From Flavobacterium sp. 1 (lineage in GTDB: Bacteria > Bacteroidota > Bacteroidia > Flavobacteriales > Flavobacteriaceae): a DNA stretch of 64,000 bases. Under the pieces are notes generated by a model. That model saw nothing but the letters and a program-made list of their open reading frames with translations, was not told the DNA's origin and ran no database searches. Positions 52,771-62,700 of this stretch are shown here, piece after piece. Position 1 is the first letter of the stretch. Each line of letters opens with the position of its first letter. The translations under genes and the position numbers were made by a program. The stretch is from assembly GCF_002797935.1 (NCBI RefSeq), contig NZ_PGER01000001.1, forward strand, positions 1,674,001-1,738,000. The letters run 5' to 3'.

Positions 52771-55494
52771 TTGGCTCAAATATATTCCTGTCTTCATTTT
52801 ACAAAAATAGTATTTAAACCTTTGCATACAAACTTATTTAATATCGTTTTACTATCAATTTTCCTATCTCTAGGTTGTTCTAATCTATATTCTCAAGATA
52901 TAAAAAAGAAACAGACTTCTATTCGTGCTAATAAACAAGAAGTTAAGAAACCTATTAATGATACTGTAGATAAAAACCCTAAAGCTGAAACTCCAACTGA
53001 CACAGTCAAATTAGACACAATTAAAATTAAAAAAGCTTTCCTTAACGGACAGGTAAAATACAAAGCCGACGACTATGCAAAAATTGAGCAAAAGAAAAAA
53101 CTCATTACTTTATACGATAAAGCTGAATTATATTACCAAGATGTTGAATTAAAATCAGGTATTATTGTCATGGATTATGAAAAAAACGAGGTCTATGCAG
53201 GCCGAATTAAAGATTCTCTTGGCAATTATACTCAATTTCCAAATTTCAAACAAGGTTCCAATGTCATTGAACCAGATTCCATACGCTTTAATTTCAAAAC
53301 AAAAAAAGCTTTAATTTGGAATTCCAGAACTACTCAAGGGGAGTTTAATGTAAAAGCGGCAATTACCAAAAAAGAAAATGATTCTGTTTACTTTCTTAAA
53401 GGCGCAAGATTTACAACAGCAAAAGACGTTGATAATCCTGAATATTATTTTCAAACCAATAAAATAAAATTTATTCCAGGAAAAAAAATCATAACAGGTT
53501 CTACCTACATGGTTATCGCTGGAGTTCCAACCCCAATATACATGCCTTTTGCCTATTTTCCATTATCAAAAGAAACAAGCGTGTCGGGAATTATTCTGCC
53601 TTCTTATAATGATTCTAATACCAAAGGGTTTTCGTTGCAAAATGGAGGTTATTATTTTGCGCTAAGCGACCATTACAATTTAACCGTTGTTGGAGATTAC
53701 TACACCAATGGAAGTTATGCGTTGGGAATGCAGTCATCTTATGCGAACAGATACCATTTTCAGGGAAACTTTAATGTTAGATTCGAGAACAATATTATTA
53801 GTGAAAGAGGATATCCTGATTATTCTAAAACAAAAATATATAATATTCAATGGTCGCATTCACAAGACTCAAAAGCGAATCCAAATTCAACATTTTCTGC
53901 TTCTGTGAATTTAGGAAGCAGTGAATACTTCAAAAAAACCATCAATCAAGTCAATGTTGGATCTTCATTAAACAACTCATTGAGTTCTTCAATCTCATAT
54001 AGCACAGTATTTCATTCCGTACCAGAAAGCAGAATATCACTTACAGCAACTCATTCTCAAAACACCAATACAAAAGTGATCAATATGACCCTTCCTACAT
54101 TACAATTTAGCGTAGACCGTATTTATCCGTTTGCAAAAAATGATGGTGCAAAAAAGGGTTTTTTCAAGAACATTAATTTACAATATAACTTGAATGGAAA
54201 AAACAGCTTTATTACAACTGATTCACTGTTTTTTAAACCCCAAATGTTCCAAAATGCTGATATTGGATTCCAACATTCAATTCCTTTAAGCACCAACTTT
54301 AAAGTATTTAAATATTTTAGCGTTTCAACATCTTTAAACTATGATGAAGTTTGGTATTTTAAAACTATCGAAAAACATTATGACAATCAATTAGCTACAG
54401 TGGTTACTAACGATGTAAAAGGTTTTGATGCTTTTAGAACTTATTCTTCATCAACAAGCATAGGAACTACTATTTATGGAACTTTTAATTTTGGTGATGA
54501 TAAAAAAATAAAATCAATAAGGCACGTAATGAGACCTGCAATTTCTCATAGTTACACTCCTAGTTTTGAAAAATATTATGACACCTATGCAATTGACGGC
54601 AGCGGCGGGATGCAAAAAGATTACACCCGATTTGAAGGTGGTATGTATGGATCACCTGGCCTCAATAGTTCAAATTCCATTGGATTCAACCTTAGCAATA
54701 CTTTTGAAGCAAAAGTTGCCGACAAGGATACTACCAAAACAGAGGCGAAAAAAATAATGCTTTTAAACAACTTAAATTTTTCTACCAGTTATGACGTAAA
54801 TGCTAAAACGCTTGCATGGGCTCCTGTGAGAGTAAGCGGTGGAACACAATTTTTTGACAATAAACTGAGCGCTAATTTTGGAACAACTTTGGATCCATAC
54901 GCAATTGATAATTCAGGAAACAGAATCAATACCTACAATATCAATAATGGCGGCAGTCTTTTTAGAATGACAAGTGCAAATTTGACAATGAATTACTCTC
55001 TAACCAGCAAAGGTGATAAAAAAGAAAAAAAGGATTCGCAGGCTGCAAGAAACGGAGGCCGTGAAGATGATTTATTCGGTTCAGATATTGATACCGGAAG
55101 CTATCGAAAAAACAGTCAATTTGGCGATGATGATGAAAAAGAAGATGCCGTTACTGAGTTTTTTAGAGCAAAACTGCCTTGGGATATGACATTTGCCTAT
55201 TCCTTAACCTATGGAAACAACAATAGAGAGAAAAAAATAACTGGAAATTCCATTATGATTTCGGCTAATACTGATTTAACTCCAAAATGGAAAGCGGGTA
55301 TTTCTACAGGTTTTGATTTTGTTCAAAAAGGTGTTACTTTTACTCAATTGCGTTTTGAAAGAGATTTAATGAGCTGGAGAATGGATTTTAACTGGACTCC
55401 ATTTGGAACAAATACAAGCTGGAATTTCTATATCGGAATCAAATCAGGCGTTCTTAGTGATATTAAATGGGAAAAAAGAAAACAAAACTTCTAG
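52771..55494 (+). CDS. lptD: LptD-like LPS-assembly outer-membrane protein
   Basis: A large outer-membrane protein of about 900 residues. A signal region (LFNIVLLSIFLSLGCSNLYSQ) is followed by a Lys-rich linker, a beta-jellyroll OstA-like domain (about 70-220; AELYYQDVELKSGIIVMDY, GARFTTAKDVDNPEYYFQTNKIKFIPGKKIITG) and a long barrel (VPTPIYMPFAYFPLSKE through NWTPFGTNTSWNFYIGIK). Family knowledge: LptD inserts lipopolysaccharide into the outer leaflet. No ATG is available at the 5' end. TTG codons at 52750, 52771 and 52822 are possible; 52750 overlaps a promoter box, so 52771 is chosen tentatively. It is divergent from the amidases. Confidence 0.87.
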   Translation: MAQIYSCLHFTKIVFKPLHTNLFNIVLLSIFLSLGCSNLYSQDIKKKQTSIRANKQEVKKPINDTVDKNPKAETPTDTVKLDTIKIKKAFLNGQVKYKADDYAKIEQKKKLITLYDKAELYYQDVELKSGIIVMDYEKNEVYAGRIKDSLGNYTQFPNFKQGSNVIEPDSIRFNFKTKKALIWNSRTTQGEFNVKAAITKKENDSVYFLKGARFTTAKDVDNPEYYFQTNKIKFIPGKKIITGSTYMVIAGVPTPIYMPFAYFPLSKETSVSGIILPSYNDSNTKGFSLQNGGYYFALSDHYNLTVVGDYYTNGSYALGMQSSYANRYHFQGNFNVRFENNIISERGYPDYSKTKIYNIQWSHSQDSKANPNSTFSASVNLGSSEYFKKTINQVNVGSSLNNSLSSSISYSTVFHSVPESRISLTATHSQNTNTKVINMTLPTLQFSVDRIYPFAKNDGAKKGFFKNINLQYNLNGKNSFITTDSLFFKPQMFQNADIGFQHSIPLSTNFKVFKYFSVSTSLNYDEVWYFKTIEKHYDNQLATVVTNDVKGFDAFRTYSSSTSIGTTIYGTFNFGDDKKIKSIRHVMRPAISHSYTPSFEKYYDTYAIDGSGGMQKDYTRFEGGMYGSPGLNSSNSIGFNLSNTFEAKVADKDTTKTEAKKIMLLNNLNFSTSYDVNAKTLAWAPVRVSGGTQFFDNKLSANFGTTLDPYAIDNSGNRINTYNINNGGSLFRMTSANLTMNYSLTSKGDKKEKKDSQAARNGGREDDLFGSDIDTGSYRKNSQFGDDDEKEDAVTEFFRAKLPWDMTFAYSLTYGNNNREKKITGNSIMISANTDLTPKWKAGISTGFDFVQKGVTFTQLRFERDLMSWRMDFNWTPFGTNTSWNFYIGIKSGVLSDIKWEKRKQNF

Positions 55495-55684
55495 GCTTCA
55501 TTTAATTTAGCTGTAGCTCATTGCAAATATGACAAATATTTATCTTTAGCCCTGATTGATGTAATTGCATTTGTCTTTTTTAAAGCAAAAATATAGCACA
55601 GAGCAAGAACCCATATTCACTAAAAAAACAAATGCGACTGCTACAAAAATTAATACTAATACATAATTTAAAAATCATTCTCGT

Positions 55685-56065
55685 ATGAAGACAATAATCT
55701 ATACCCAAAAAGCTCCAGCACCGATTGGTCCATATAACCAGGCTGTTTTAAAAGGAAATACTTTATATACATCTGGTCAAATTGCACTAGATCCAGCTAC
55801 AATGGAGTTAGTAATAGACAGCATCGAATCAGAAACGAAACAAGTGATGGAAAATATGAAAGCAGTTCTTGAAGCAGCAGGAATGACTTTTGAAAATGTA
55901 GTAAAGACTTCTATTTTTATTTCTGATATGAATGATTTTGGAAAAATCAATACTGTTTACGGATCGTATTTTAATGAAAAAACCGCTCCAGCTCGTGAAA
56001 CGGTTCAAGTGGCATGTTTGCCAAAAAATGTAAATGTAGAAATCTCTATGATTGCTGTGCTATAG
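55685..56065 (+). CDS. ridA: RidA/YjgF family enamine/imine deaminase
   Basis: At 126 residues it is of usual length. Signatures are APAPIGPYNQAVLKGNTLYTSGQIALDP, QVMENMKAVLEAAGMTFENVVKTSIFI, the substrate-binding Arg in PARETVQVACLPKNVNVEISMIAV, and INTVYGSYF. RidA clears reactive enamines and imines released by PLP enzymes, fitting the presence of pdxH elsewhere in the window. Its stop codon lies inside the 3' end of the converging mgsA gene (20-bp overlap). The 190 bp upstream hold only AT-rich DNA and a weak GACAAAT/ATTTGTC inverted pair. Confidence 0.95.
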   Translation: MKTIIYTQKAPAPIGPYNQAVLKGNTLYTSGQIALDPATMELVIDSIESETKQVMENMKAVLEAAGMTFENVVKTSIFISDMNDFGKINTVYGSYFNEKTAPARETVQVACLPKNVNVEISMIAVL

Positions 56066-56420
56066 CATCTATTAACAATTGTGCTGTTGCTTCATTTGTT
56101 GCTAACGGTATATTGTGTACATCGCAAACACGTATAAGCATGTTAACATCTGCTTCGTGAGGATGACTAGAAAGAGGATCTTTAAAGAACAAAACCATCT
56201 GTGTTTTACCTTCGGCAACTCTACCCGCAATTTGTGCATCACCTCCTAACGGACCTGAAAGCATTCTTGTGGTTTTAAAACCAGCTTCTTCGGCTCTGCC
56301 TCCGGTAGTTCCGGTTGCTATAAACTTTATCTTTTCCTGTTGCAGTACTTCACGGTTTTTAATCAAAAATTTTACAATATCTTCTTTTTTCCCGTCATGC
56401 GCAATAATTGCTATCTCCAT
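56046..56420 (-). CDS. mgsA: Methylglyoxal synthase
   Basis: The 124-residue enzyme converts dihydroxyacetone phosphate to methylglyoxal plus phosphate, a bypass that relieves sugar-phosphate stress. Family marks are IAIIAHDGKKEDIV, FIATGTTGG (phosphate loop), SGPLGGDAQIAGRVAEG with the catalytic Asp, and FFKDPLSSHPHEADVNMLIRVCDVHNIPLATNEATA. Slightly short but complete. It lies 3 bp behind the GlcNAc-kinase-like gene in one transcript and converges on ridA with a 20-bp coding overlap. Confidence 0.95.
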   Translation of the reverse strand: MEIAIIAHDGKKEDIVKFLIKNREVLQQEKIKFIATGTTGGRAEEAGFKTTRMLSGPLGGDAQIAGRVAEGKTQMVLFFKDPLSSHPHEADVNMLIRVCDVHNIPLATNEATAQLLIDAIAQQS

Positions 56421-56423
56421 ATC

Positions 56424-57275
56424 TTAACTATTTGCTACGTGATAAGCTATTAAGCCATCAATTGGTCTTCTTAATACATTACCTAACTGCAGTTCATATT
56501 TTTCGAAAATTTCGGCTAATTCCTCTTTTAAATAAAAAGCAATAGAACCTACAAAATGTACTGGTACTTCTTTACAGTTTTCATACTGCTTAATATAATT
56601 TTTAATAAAAGATTTCATTGCTTTGAATATTATCTTACGGCAAAATTCATGCTGTTTATTCTGAATTAAGAATTTCGCAAAAGTGGCAAGATAAGCATTG
56701 GGGTTTGGTTCTTTGTATAATTTATTTTTGATATAATCAGGTTCCAAATTATACTCTTTTTCAAAGACTTCAGCCAATTCTTTTGGCATTTTATTAAAAT
56801 AGTATTTTCTGATTAGCTCTTTTCCAAAAACATTTCCACTGCAATCGTCCATTACAATATAACCTAATGACTGTACTTTTTGCTCTAAAACAGTACCATT
56901 AAAGTAACTGCAGTTTGAACCTGTGCCAAGAATACCAACAATTGCGCTTTCACCTTTTGGAGTAGTAGCAAAAACAGCAGCATACGTATCTTCTTCAACA
57001 ACCACTACAGCATTCGAAAAATATTCTCTGAAAATTTCAGAAAGCATTATTTTCATTCTGTCAGTTCCGCAGCCTGCACCATAGAAAAATAAGTGGGTAG
57101 CGGTTTTTTTATTCTGTAATATATCAAAACGGTCATTTAGGCGGTCTATAATCTCATCACCGTTAAGAATTTCTGGATTTAAACCTAATGTTTGTGTGGT
57201 AAACATAACTTTCCCATCGTCATCTATCGCAATCCAATCTGCTTTAGTAGAACCACTGTCAACTATTAATTTCAT
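56424..57275 (-). CDS. BadF/BadG-type kinase, probably N-acetylglucosamine kinase
   Basis: The 283 residues are of the ASKHA ATPase fold: VDSGSTKADWIAID (phosphate 1), GILGTGSNCSYFNG (phosphate 2), VMDDCSGNVFGKELIRKYYF, and VHFVGSIAFYLKEEL (adenosine). Bacteroidota members are annotated as GlcNAc kinases. The usual DEGSG motif reads DDCSG here, so substrate contacts may differ. It would supply GlcNAc-6-P for the NagB fusion protein in the same window, though 34 kb separate them. It is co-transcribed with mgsA (3-bp gap). Confidence 0.85.
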   Translation of the reverse strand: MKLIVDSGSTKADWIAIDDDGKVMFTTQTLGLNPEILNGDEIIDRLNDRFDILQNKKTATHLFFYGAGCGTDRMKIMLSEIFREYFSNAVVVVEEDTYAAVFATTPKGESAIVGILGTGSNCSYFNGTVLEQKVQSLGYIVMDDCSGNVFGKELIRKYYFNKMPKELAEVFEKEYNLEPDYIKNKLYKEPNPNAYLATFAKFLIQNKQHEFCRKIIFKAMKSFIKNYIKQYENCKEVPVHFVGSIAFYLKEELAEIFEKYELQLGNVLRRPIDGLIAYHVANS

Positions 57276-57365
57276 ATTATTTGGTTTGTTTTATTGGTTT
57301 ATGATTTTTTGCTTTCCATAACTGTAACTATATCTTTTAAAAATACATAAGAAAACAAAATAACA

Positions 57366-57396
57366 AAATCCCATTAATTTTGAATTAATGGGATTT
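57366..57396 (-). terminator. Terminator of the pfkA-gapA operon
   Basis: AAATCCCATTAATT (57366-57379) pairs perfectly with AATTAATGGGATTT (57383-57396) around TTG. T-rich DNA follows on the minus strand. 17 bp past the gapA stop. Confidence 0.85.
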
Positions 57397-57412
57397 CGCA
57401 AAATTATAATTT

Positions 57413-58432
<1,020 letters not shown>

Positions 58433-58467
58433 TTATTTATTTTATTTTACTTTCTTAATTTTTAATT

Positions 58468-59454
58468 TTAAATCGACATAATATCTGATACGCGGAGTAA
58501 TTCCTGATCAATTTCAGTATGTCCTTTAATTGCTTGTTCTAAAGGTGTAAGCGCTATTTTATCAGCCAATAAACCAACCATATAGTTTGATTTCCCTTCT
58601 AATAAACATTCTACTGCTTTTACTCCCAAACGGCTGGCCAAAACTCTGTCAAAACATGACGGTGCTCCACCACGCTGCATGTGGCCTAATACAGATACAC
58701 GCACATCATATTCTGGAAAATTAGACTCAACATAATCCTTTAGTTCAAAAACCGTTTTACCAATTTTATCACCTTCTGCAATTACAACTATACTTGATGA
58801 TTTGCCTGCTGCCTTGCTTTTTCTCAAAGAATCTAACAAACGATCTAATCCTAAATCCTCTTCTGGAATAAGAATTTCTTCAGCACCAGCACCAATACCG
58901 GCATTCAATGCTATATGACCTGCATCACGTCCCATAACTTCAATAAGAAACAATCTGTTATGTGAACTTGCAGTATCACGAATTTTATCAATTACTTCAA
59001 CAACTGTATTTAAAGCAGTATCATAACCCAAAGTATGGCTTGTGCCAAATATATCATTGTCAATAGTTCCAGGAATTCCCATTACTGGAAAATCATATTC
59101 TGAATTAAATAACAAAGCTCCTGTAAAAGAACCGTCACCTCCGATTACTACTAAAGCATCAATACCGGCTTTCACAAGGTTTTTATGAGCTTTTTCACGT
59201 CCTTCTGGGGTTTTAAAATCCATTGACCGAGCAGATTTTAAAATAGTCCCTCCTTTATTTACAATGTTATTTACACTTCGGGGTCCCATTTCTTTAAAAT
59301 CCCCTTCAATCATTCCTTGATAGCCTCTATAAATACCAACACATCCTATGTTATGAAAAGCACATGTTCGCACAACAGAACGAATAGCGGCATTCATTCC
59401 TGGAGAGTCTCCTCCAGAGGTAAGTACACCTATCTTTTTTATTGTTTTTGACAT
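58468..59454 (-). CDS. pfkA: ATP-dependent 6-phosphofructokinase
   Basis: The 328-residue length and motifs fit bacterial PfkA: LTSGGDSPGMNAAIRSVVR (ATP loop, Gly 12-type residue), GYQGMIEGDF, VVIGGDGSFTGA, GTIDNDIFGTSHTLGYDTA with the catalytic Asp, VMGRDAGHIALNAG, and LGHMQRGGAPSCFDR. GGDGS, rather than the GGEDT-type seen in PPi enzymes, supports ATP as phosphoryl donor. It is first in the pfkA-gapA operon. NagB makes its substrate, fructose-6-P. Confidence 0.97.
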   Translation of the reverse strand: MSKTIKKIGVLTSGGDSPGMNAAIRSVVRTCAFHNIGCVGIYRGYQGMIEGDFKEMGPRSVNNIVNKGGTILKSARSMDFKTPEGREKAHKNLVKAGIDALVVIGGDGSFTGALLFNSEYDFPVMGIPGTIDNDIFGTSHTLGYDTALNTVVEVIDKIRDTASSHNRLFLIEVMGRDAGHIALNAGIGAGAEEILIPEEDLGLDRLLDSLRKSKAAGKSSSIVVIAEGDKIGKTVFELKDYVESNFPEYDVRVSVLGHMQRGGAPSCFDRVLASRLGVKAVECLLEGKSNYMVGLLADKIALTPLEQAIKGHTEIDQELLRVSDIMSI

Positions 59455-59489
59455 TTTTTTAAGTATTAAAGTGTAAATTTAGCAAATAT

Positions 59490-59497
59490 CAAAGATA
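59490..59497 (-). promoter_or_regulatory. Promoter -7 element of pfkA-gapA
   Basis: Minus strand reads TATCTTTG (TAnnTTTG), about 36 bp before the ATG. The gap 59455-59771 holds this, a CAAACG/CGTTG inverted pair (59541-59555) and the tamB hairpin; no gene is seen. Confidence 0.55.
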
Positions 59498-59741
59498 TTT
59501 TAGGGGTGCTTTCTAAGATTTTAATAAAATAACTGAAATTCAAACGTTTTCGTTGATAAGTTTTCTTTATTAGAAAAAAGCTTCTAAATATTTCTTTTTT
59601 AAACCAAACTATTGGCTGTAGGATTAACTTTCTTATAAATTCATTTTACTAAAAAAACGACAGATTTGCTGTTTTCGAATACCTTTTTAATATGTAAAAA
59701 TGAAATAAATAATAAAACTAAAAATGACCTAAAAACAATCA

Positions 59742-59767
59742 ATAAGTTTCTAAAAAAAGAAACTTAT
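59742..59767 (-). terminator. Hairpin behind tamB
   Basis: ATAAGTTTC (59742-59750) and GAAACTTAT (59759-59767) pair perfectly around 8 nt, 5 bp past the tamB stop. The T-run is in the loop, so termination strength is uncertain. Confidence 0.45.
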
Positions 59768-59771
59768 AAAA

Positions 59772-62700
59772 CTAATCTTCCTCGGGAAGGACAGCGTCCT
59801 GATTAACTTTTGGCTTGTCTGTATTTGGGGTTGCGGGTTTTGTAAATTTTATAAAATCAGGATTTAAATTAGAATCAGAATCAGCTTCTTTTACGCTCTC
59901 TTTTTTCTGCTTTTTATTTAATTTATTGTTATTAAACATTTTGTCTACTAATTCTTTAAAAGTGTCAAAATCGACTTCATAGGAAATACCGACACCTTGA
60001 GTATATCCAATATCCTGTCCTATATAATTGATATCATTTTCTTTATTAAAGAAATGCAGATTAAAAGATCCATCCTCATTCATTCTATATTTAATATCAA
60101 TATCTCCAACAACCGATGATTCATGAACTCCTCCAAATGGAACACCAATTTTTCCATTTATAGTAATTCTTTCATTGACTTTTGAAGAAACAATTGCTTC
60201 AAATCTGCCATCGGTTTGTGAACTTGGTCTATTATCAGGAGAAACAACATTAAAATTCATTTCAAACTTCTCGTCTGTTGAATGCACAATACTACCCAAC
60301 ATACCCGAAGCTGTTTCATACAAACTCGAAGATACAGCTTGACTAGATCCATCCTTACTTAGAAAGCTCCCTGTGGACAATAAATACAAAGCTTGTGTCT
60401 GTCTAACATCTTTATCAGACAACTCGGATTCTAATTCTGATTTCATAACACTTTTAATCGTTGGAAAATCAATCATGAAATCTGGTTCTGGATGTGACAA
60501 GTCGCCATGAATTCCGATAACTACTTCTACATCAATTTTTTTATTAACACTTGAATTTTCAAGTAACAAAGCTGGATTTGCAGATGTTTTATAGACAGCC
60601 TCAAGATTCAATTGCGCCCTCATAGGATTACCTTCCCAAACGATTGACCCTCCTTTTTTGACATTGAATTTTTTATCTATCAATCCGCCGTATTTAAAAT
60701 TATAAGTTCCGTCATAAGGCAAGAAATCTCCCCACATTCTAAAATCACCCAAAGTATTTATTTTAAACAATAGGTTTCCATTCCCCCTGCCTTTCATACC
60801 GTGTCCAGAATTTCTATCCAAAATTACTTCGACCTCTGCGTTTGGAGTGATTTCTAAATCAAATTCTAATTCAAGTCCATTATAATTTCTGGTCTTTTCA
60901 ACTATACCTTTTTGCAAATTGAATTTTTCCTTAGGAGTAATGAAATGGATAAAGCTATTTTCACTTACACTTTCGGCATTATTTATTGGTATTTTAAGTA
61001 CTGTTCCTTTTTCAGATTTAGCATCTACCTTGATAACCAATCCGTTTGCAGGGCCTTTAATTGTAGCATTTCCATTAATAAAAGCGGTACCAAAATAAGC
61101 TGCATCTTCGCTATCTTGAGTATCTAAAACAAGAAGCCTTTTAGAATTTATGGCCAAATCCAACTTCCAATCAGAAAAATTCTTATGTTCCACTACTCCG
61201 TTCAAAGTTCCTATTGTCTTGAATTTTGTATCCGTCAGCGTATTATTTCTAAAAAGAAATTTTTCATCAGTCAAATCAATAATAGTTCTGTCTTTTAAAG
61301 CATAATCAACATTTAAATAAGGTACGCTTAAGCCACCATTATTCACATAAAGGCGTCCGTTGATATCTGGTTTTTTTACCGATCCCCCAATGGTTGCATT
61401 ACCAGACACCAGCCCTCTAATATTAGAAATAACATCACCTCCTAAAGAATTTAAGGTAGCCAAGTTGAATCGGTCAAATTTAAAATTCAGGTCAAATAAT
61501 GTCTCTTTATTTACAATTTCAAAATTCCCATCTGCACTAAAAGATTCGAAATCTTTATTCTCAATAGTTGAATACAAAGTAAATTTCTTAAAATCCTCAT
61601 CTCCTTTTATATCAAATTTTAAAACACCAAGATCATAATTATTGACTTTCAAATTATCAATGACTAATGAGGCTGTTGGCTTATAAACGAGTTTATTTTG
61701 ATAATAATTAATTTTACCATTCAAATTTCCATTAATAGCAAAACTTTCCTGAGCCGATGTTAACGCATTAATATCAAAATTCTTAAACTCAAGATTAACA
61801 TCCTTATATGAATTGCCTTTGAATTCGCCGTTAAGCTTTATTTCTTGATCTTTATTAGAAAGTATAAAATCATCAAGCTTAAACTCGCTTAATTTTTTAT
61901 CAAAAACTAAGCGGTTATTAGATGAATTTTGTTCATTCAAAAACCACAAACTGTTTTTTAATTTAATCTCCGATTTACTAAAACCAATTATATTTTTATT
62001 ATCCTTATCAATAGTATGATATAAATCTAAATTAAAATAATCATCCCCTTTTGAACCTCCTTTAAATTCAGTTCGGAAAAACAAAGTATCTTTTGAAGTA
62101 ACATTGATTAAACTAAAATCCCTGATTTTATACATTTTAGTTTTAATGCTGTCCAATTCAATATAGGCGTTATACAACGGATTCTTATTATCAATTGAAA
62201 CCCGAATATTATCAAAAGAATTATCCGAAGCTGTTATAGTTGGTGAATTAAAATTAAACTTAAATTCATTGTTATCGGAATTAATAATCCCTTTTACTAT
62301 CGTATTTTCACTTATTTTTATTTCAGGAAAAAACATCTCAACAATTTTACTATAAACTTCAAAATTAAACTTTAAAAACTGTCCTTTTCTAACTTTTACT
62401 GGTCTATAATTTGTATAAAGACTTCCCAAAGAATTTGAAATTAAACCTTTTAATTCTGCAAATTTAAATTTACCCACAATAGTTCCATTAGTAATATCTG
62501 GTGCTGTAATTTTTATGGTTCGGATTCTTTTTTCGTCAAAACTTGAATTTAAATTAAAATCATTAAACTGGTATGTTTTTTTAGGATTAACATAAGTAGC
62601 ATTATTTATATAAATATTACCATGAAGATCCTCAATAGAATTTCCCTGCACATCAACGATAGCATCTCCCTTAAACTGAGATATTGTATCACTGACAAAA

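Noticed and set aside
55495..55684. Possible regulatory RNA between lptD and ridA
   Set aside because: It has only a weak GACAAAT/ATTTGTC inverted pair with a loop of more than 30 nt, too little to call.
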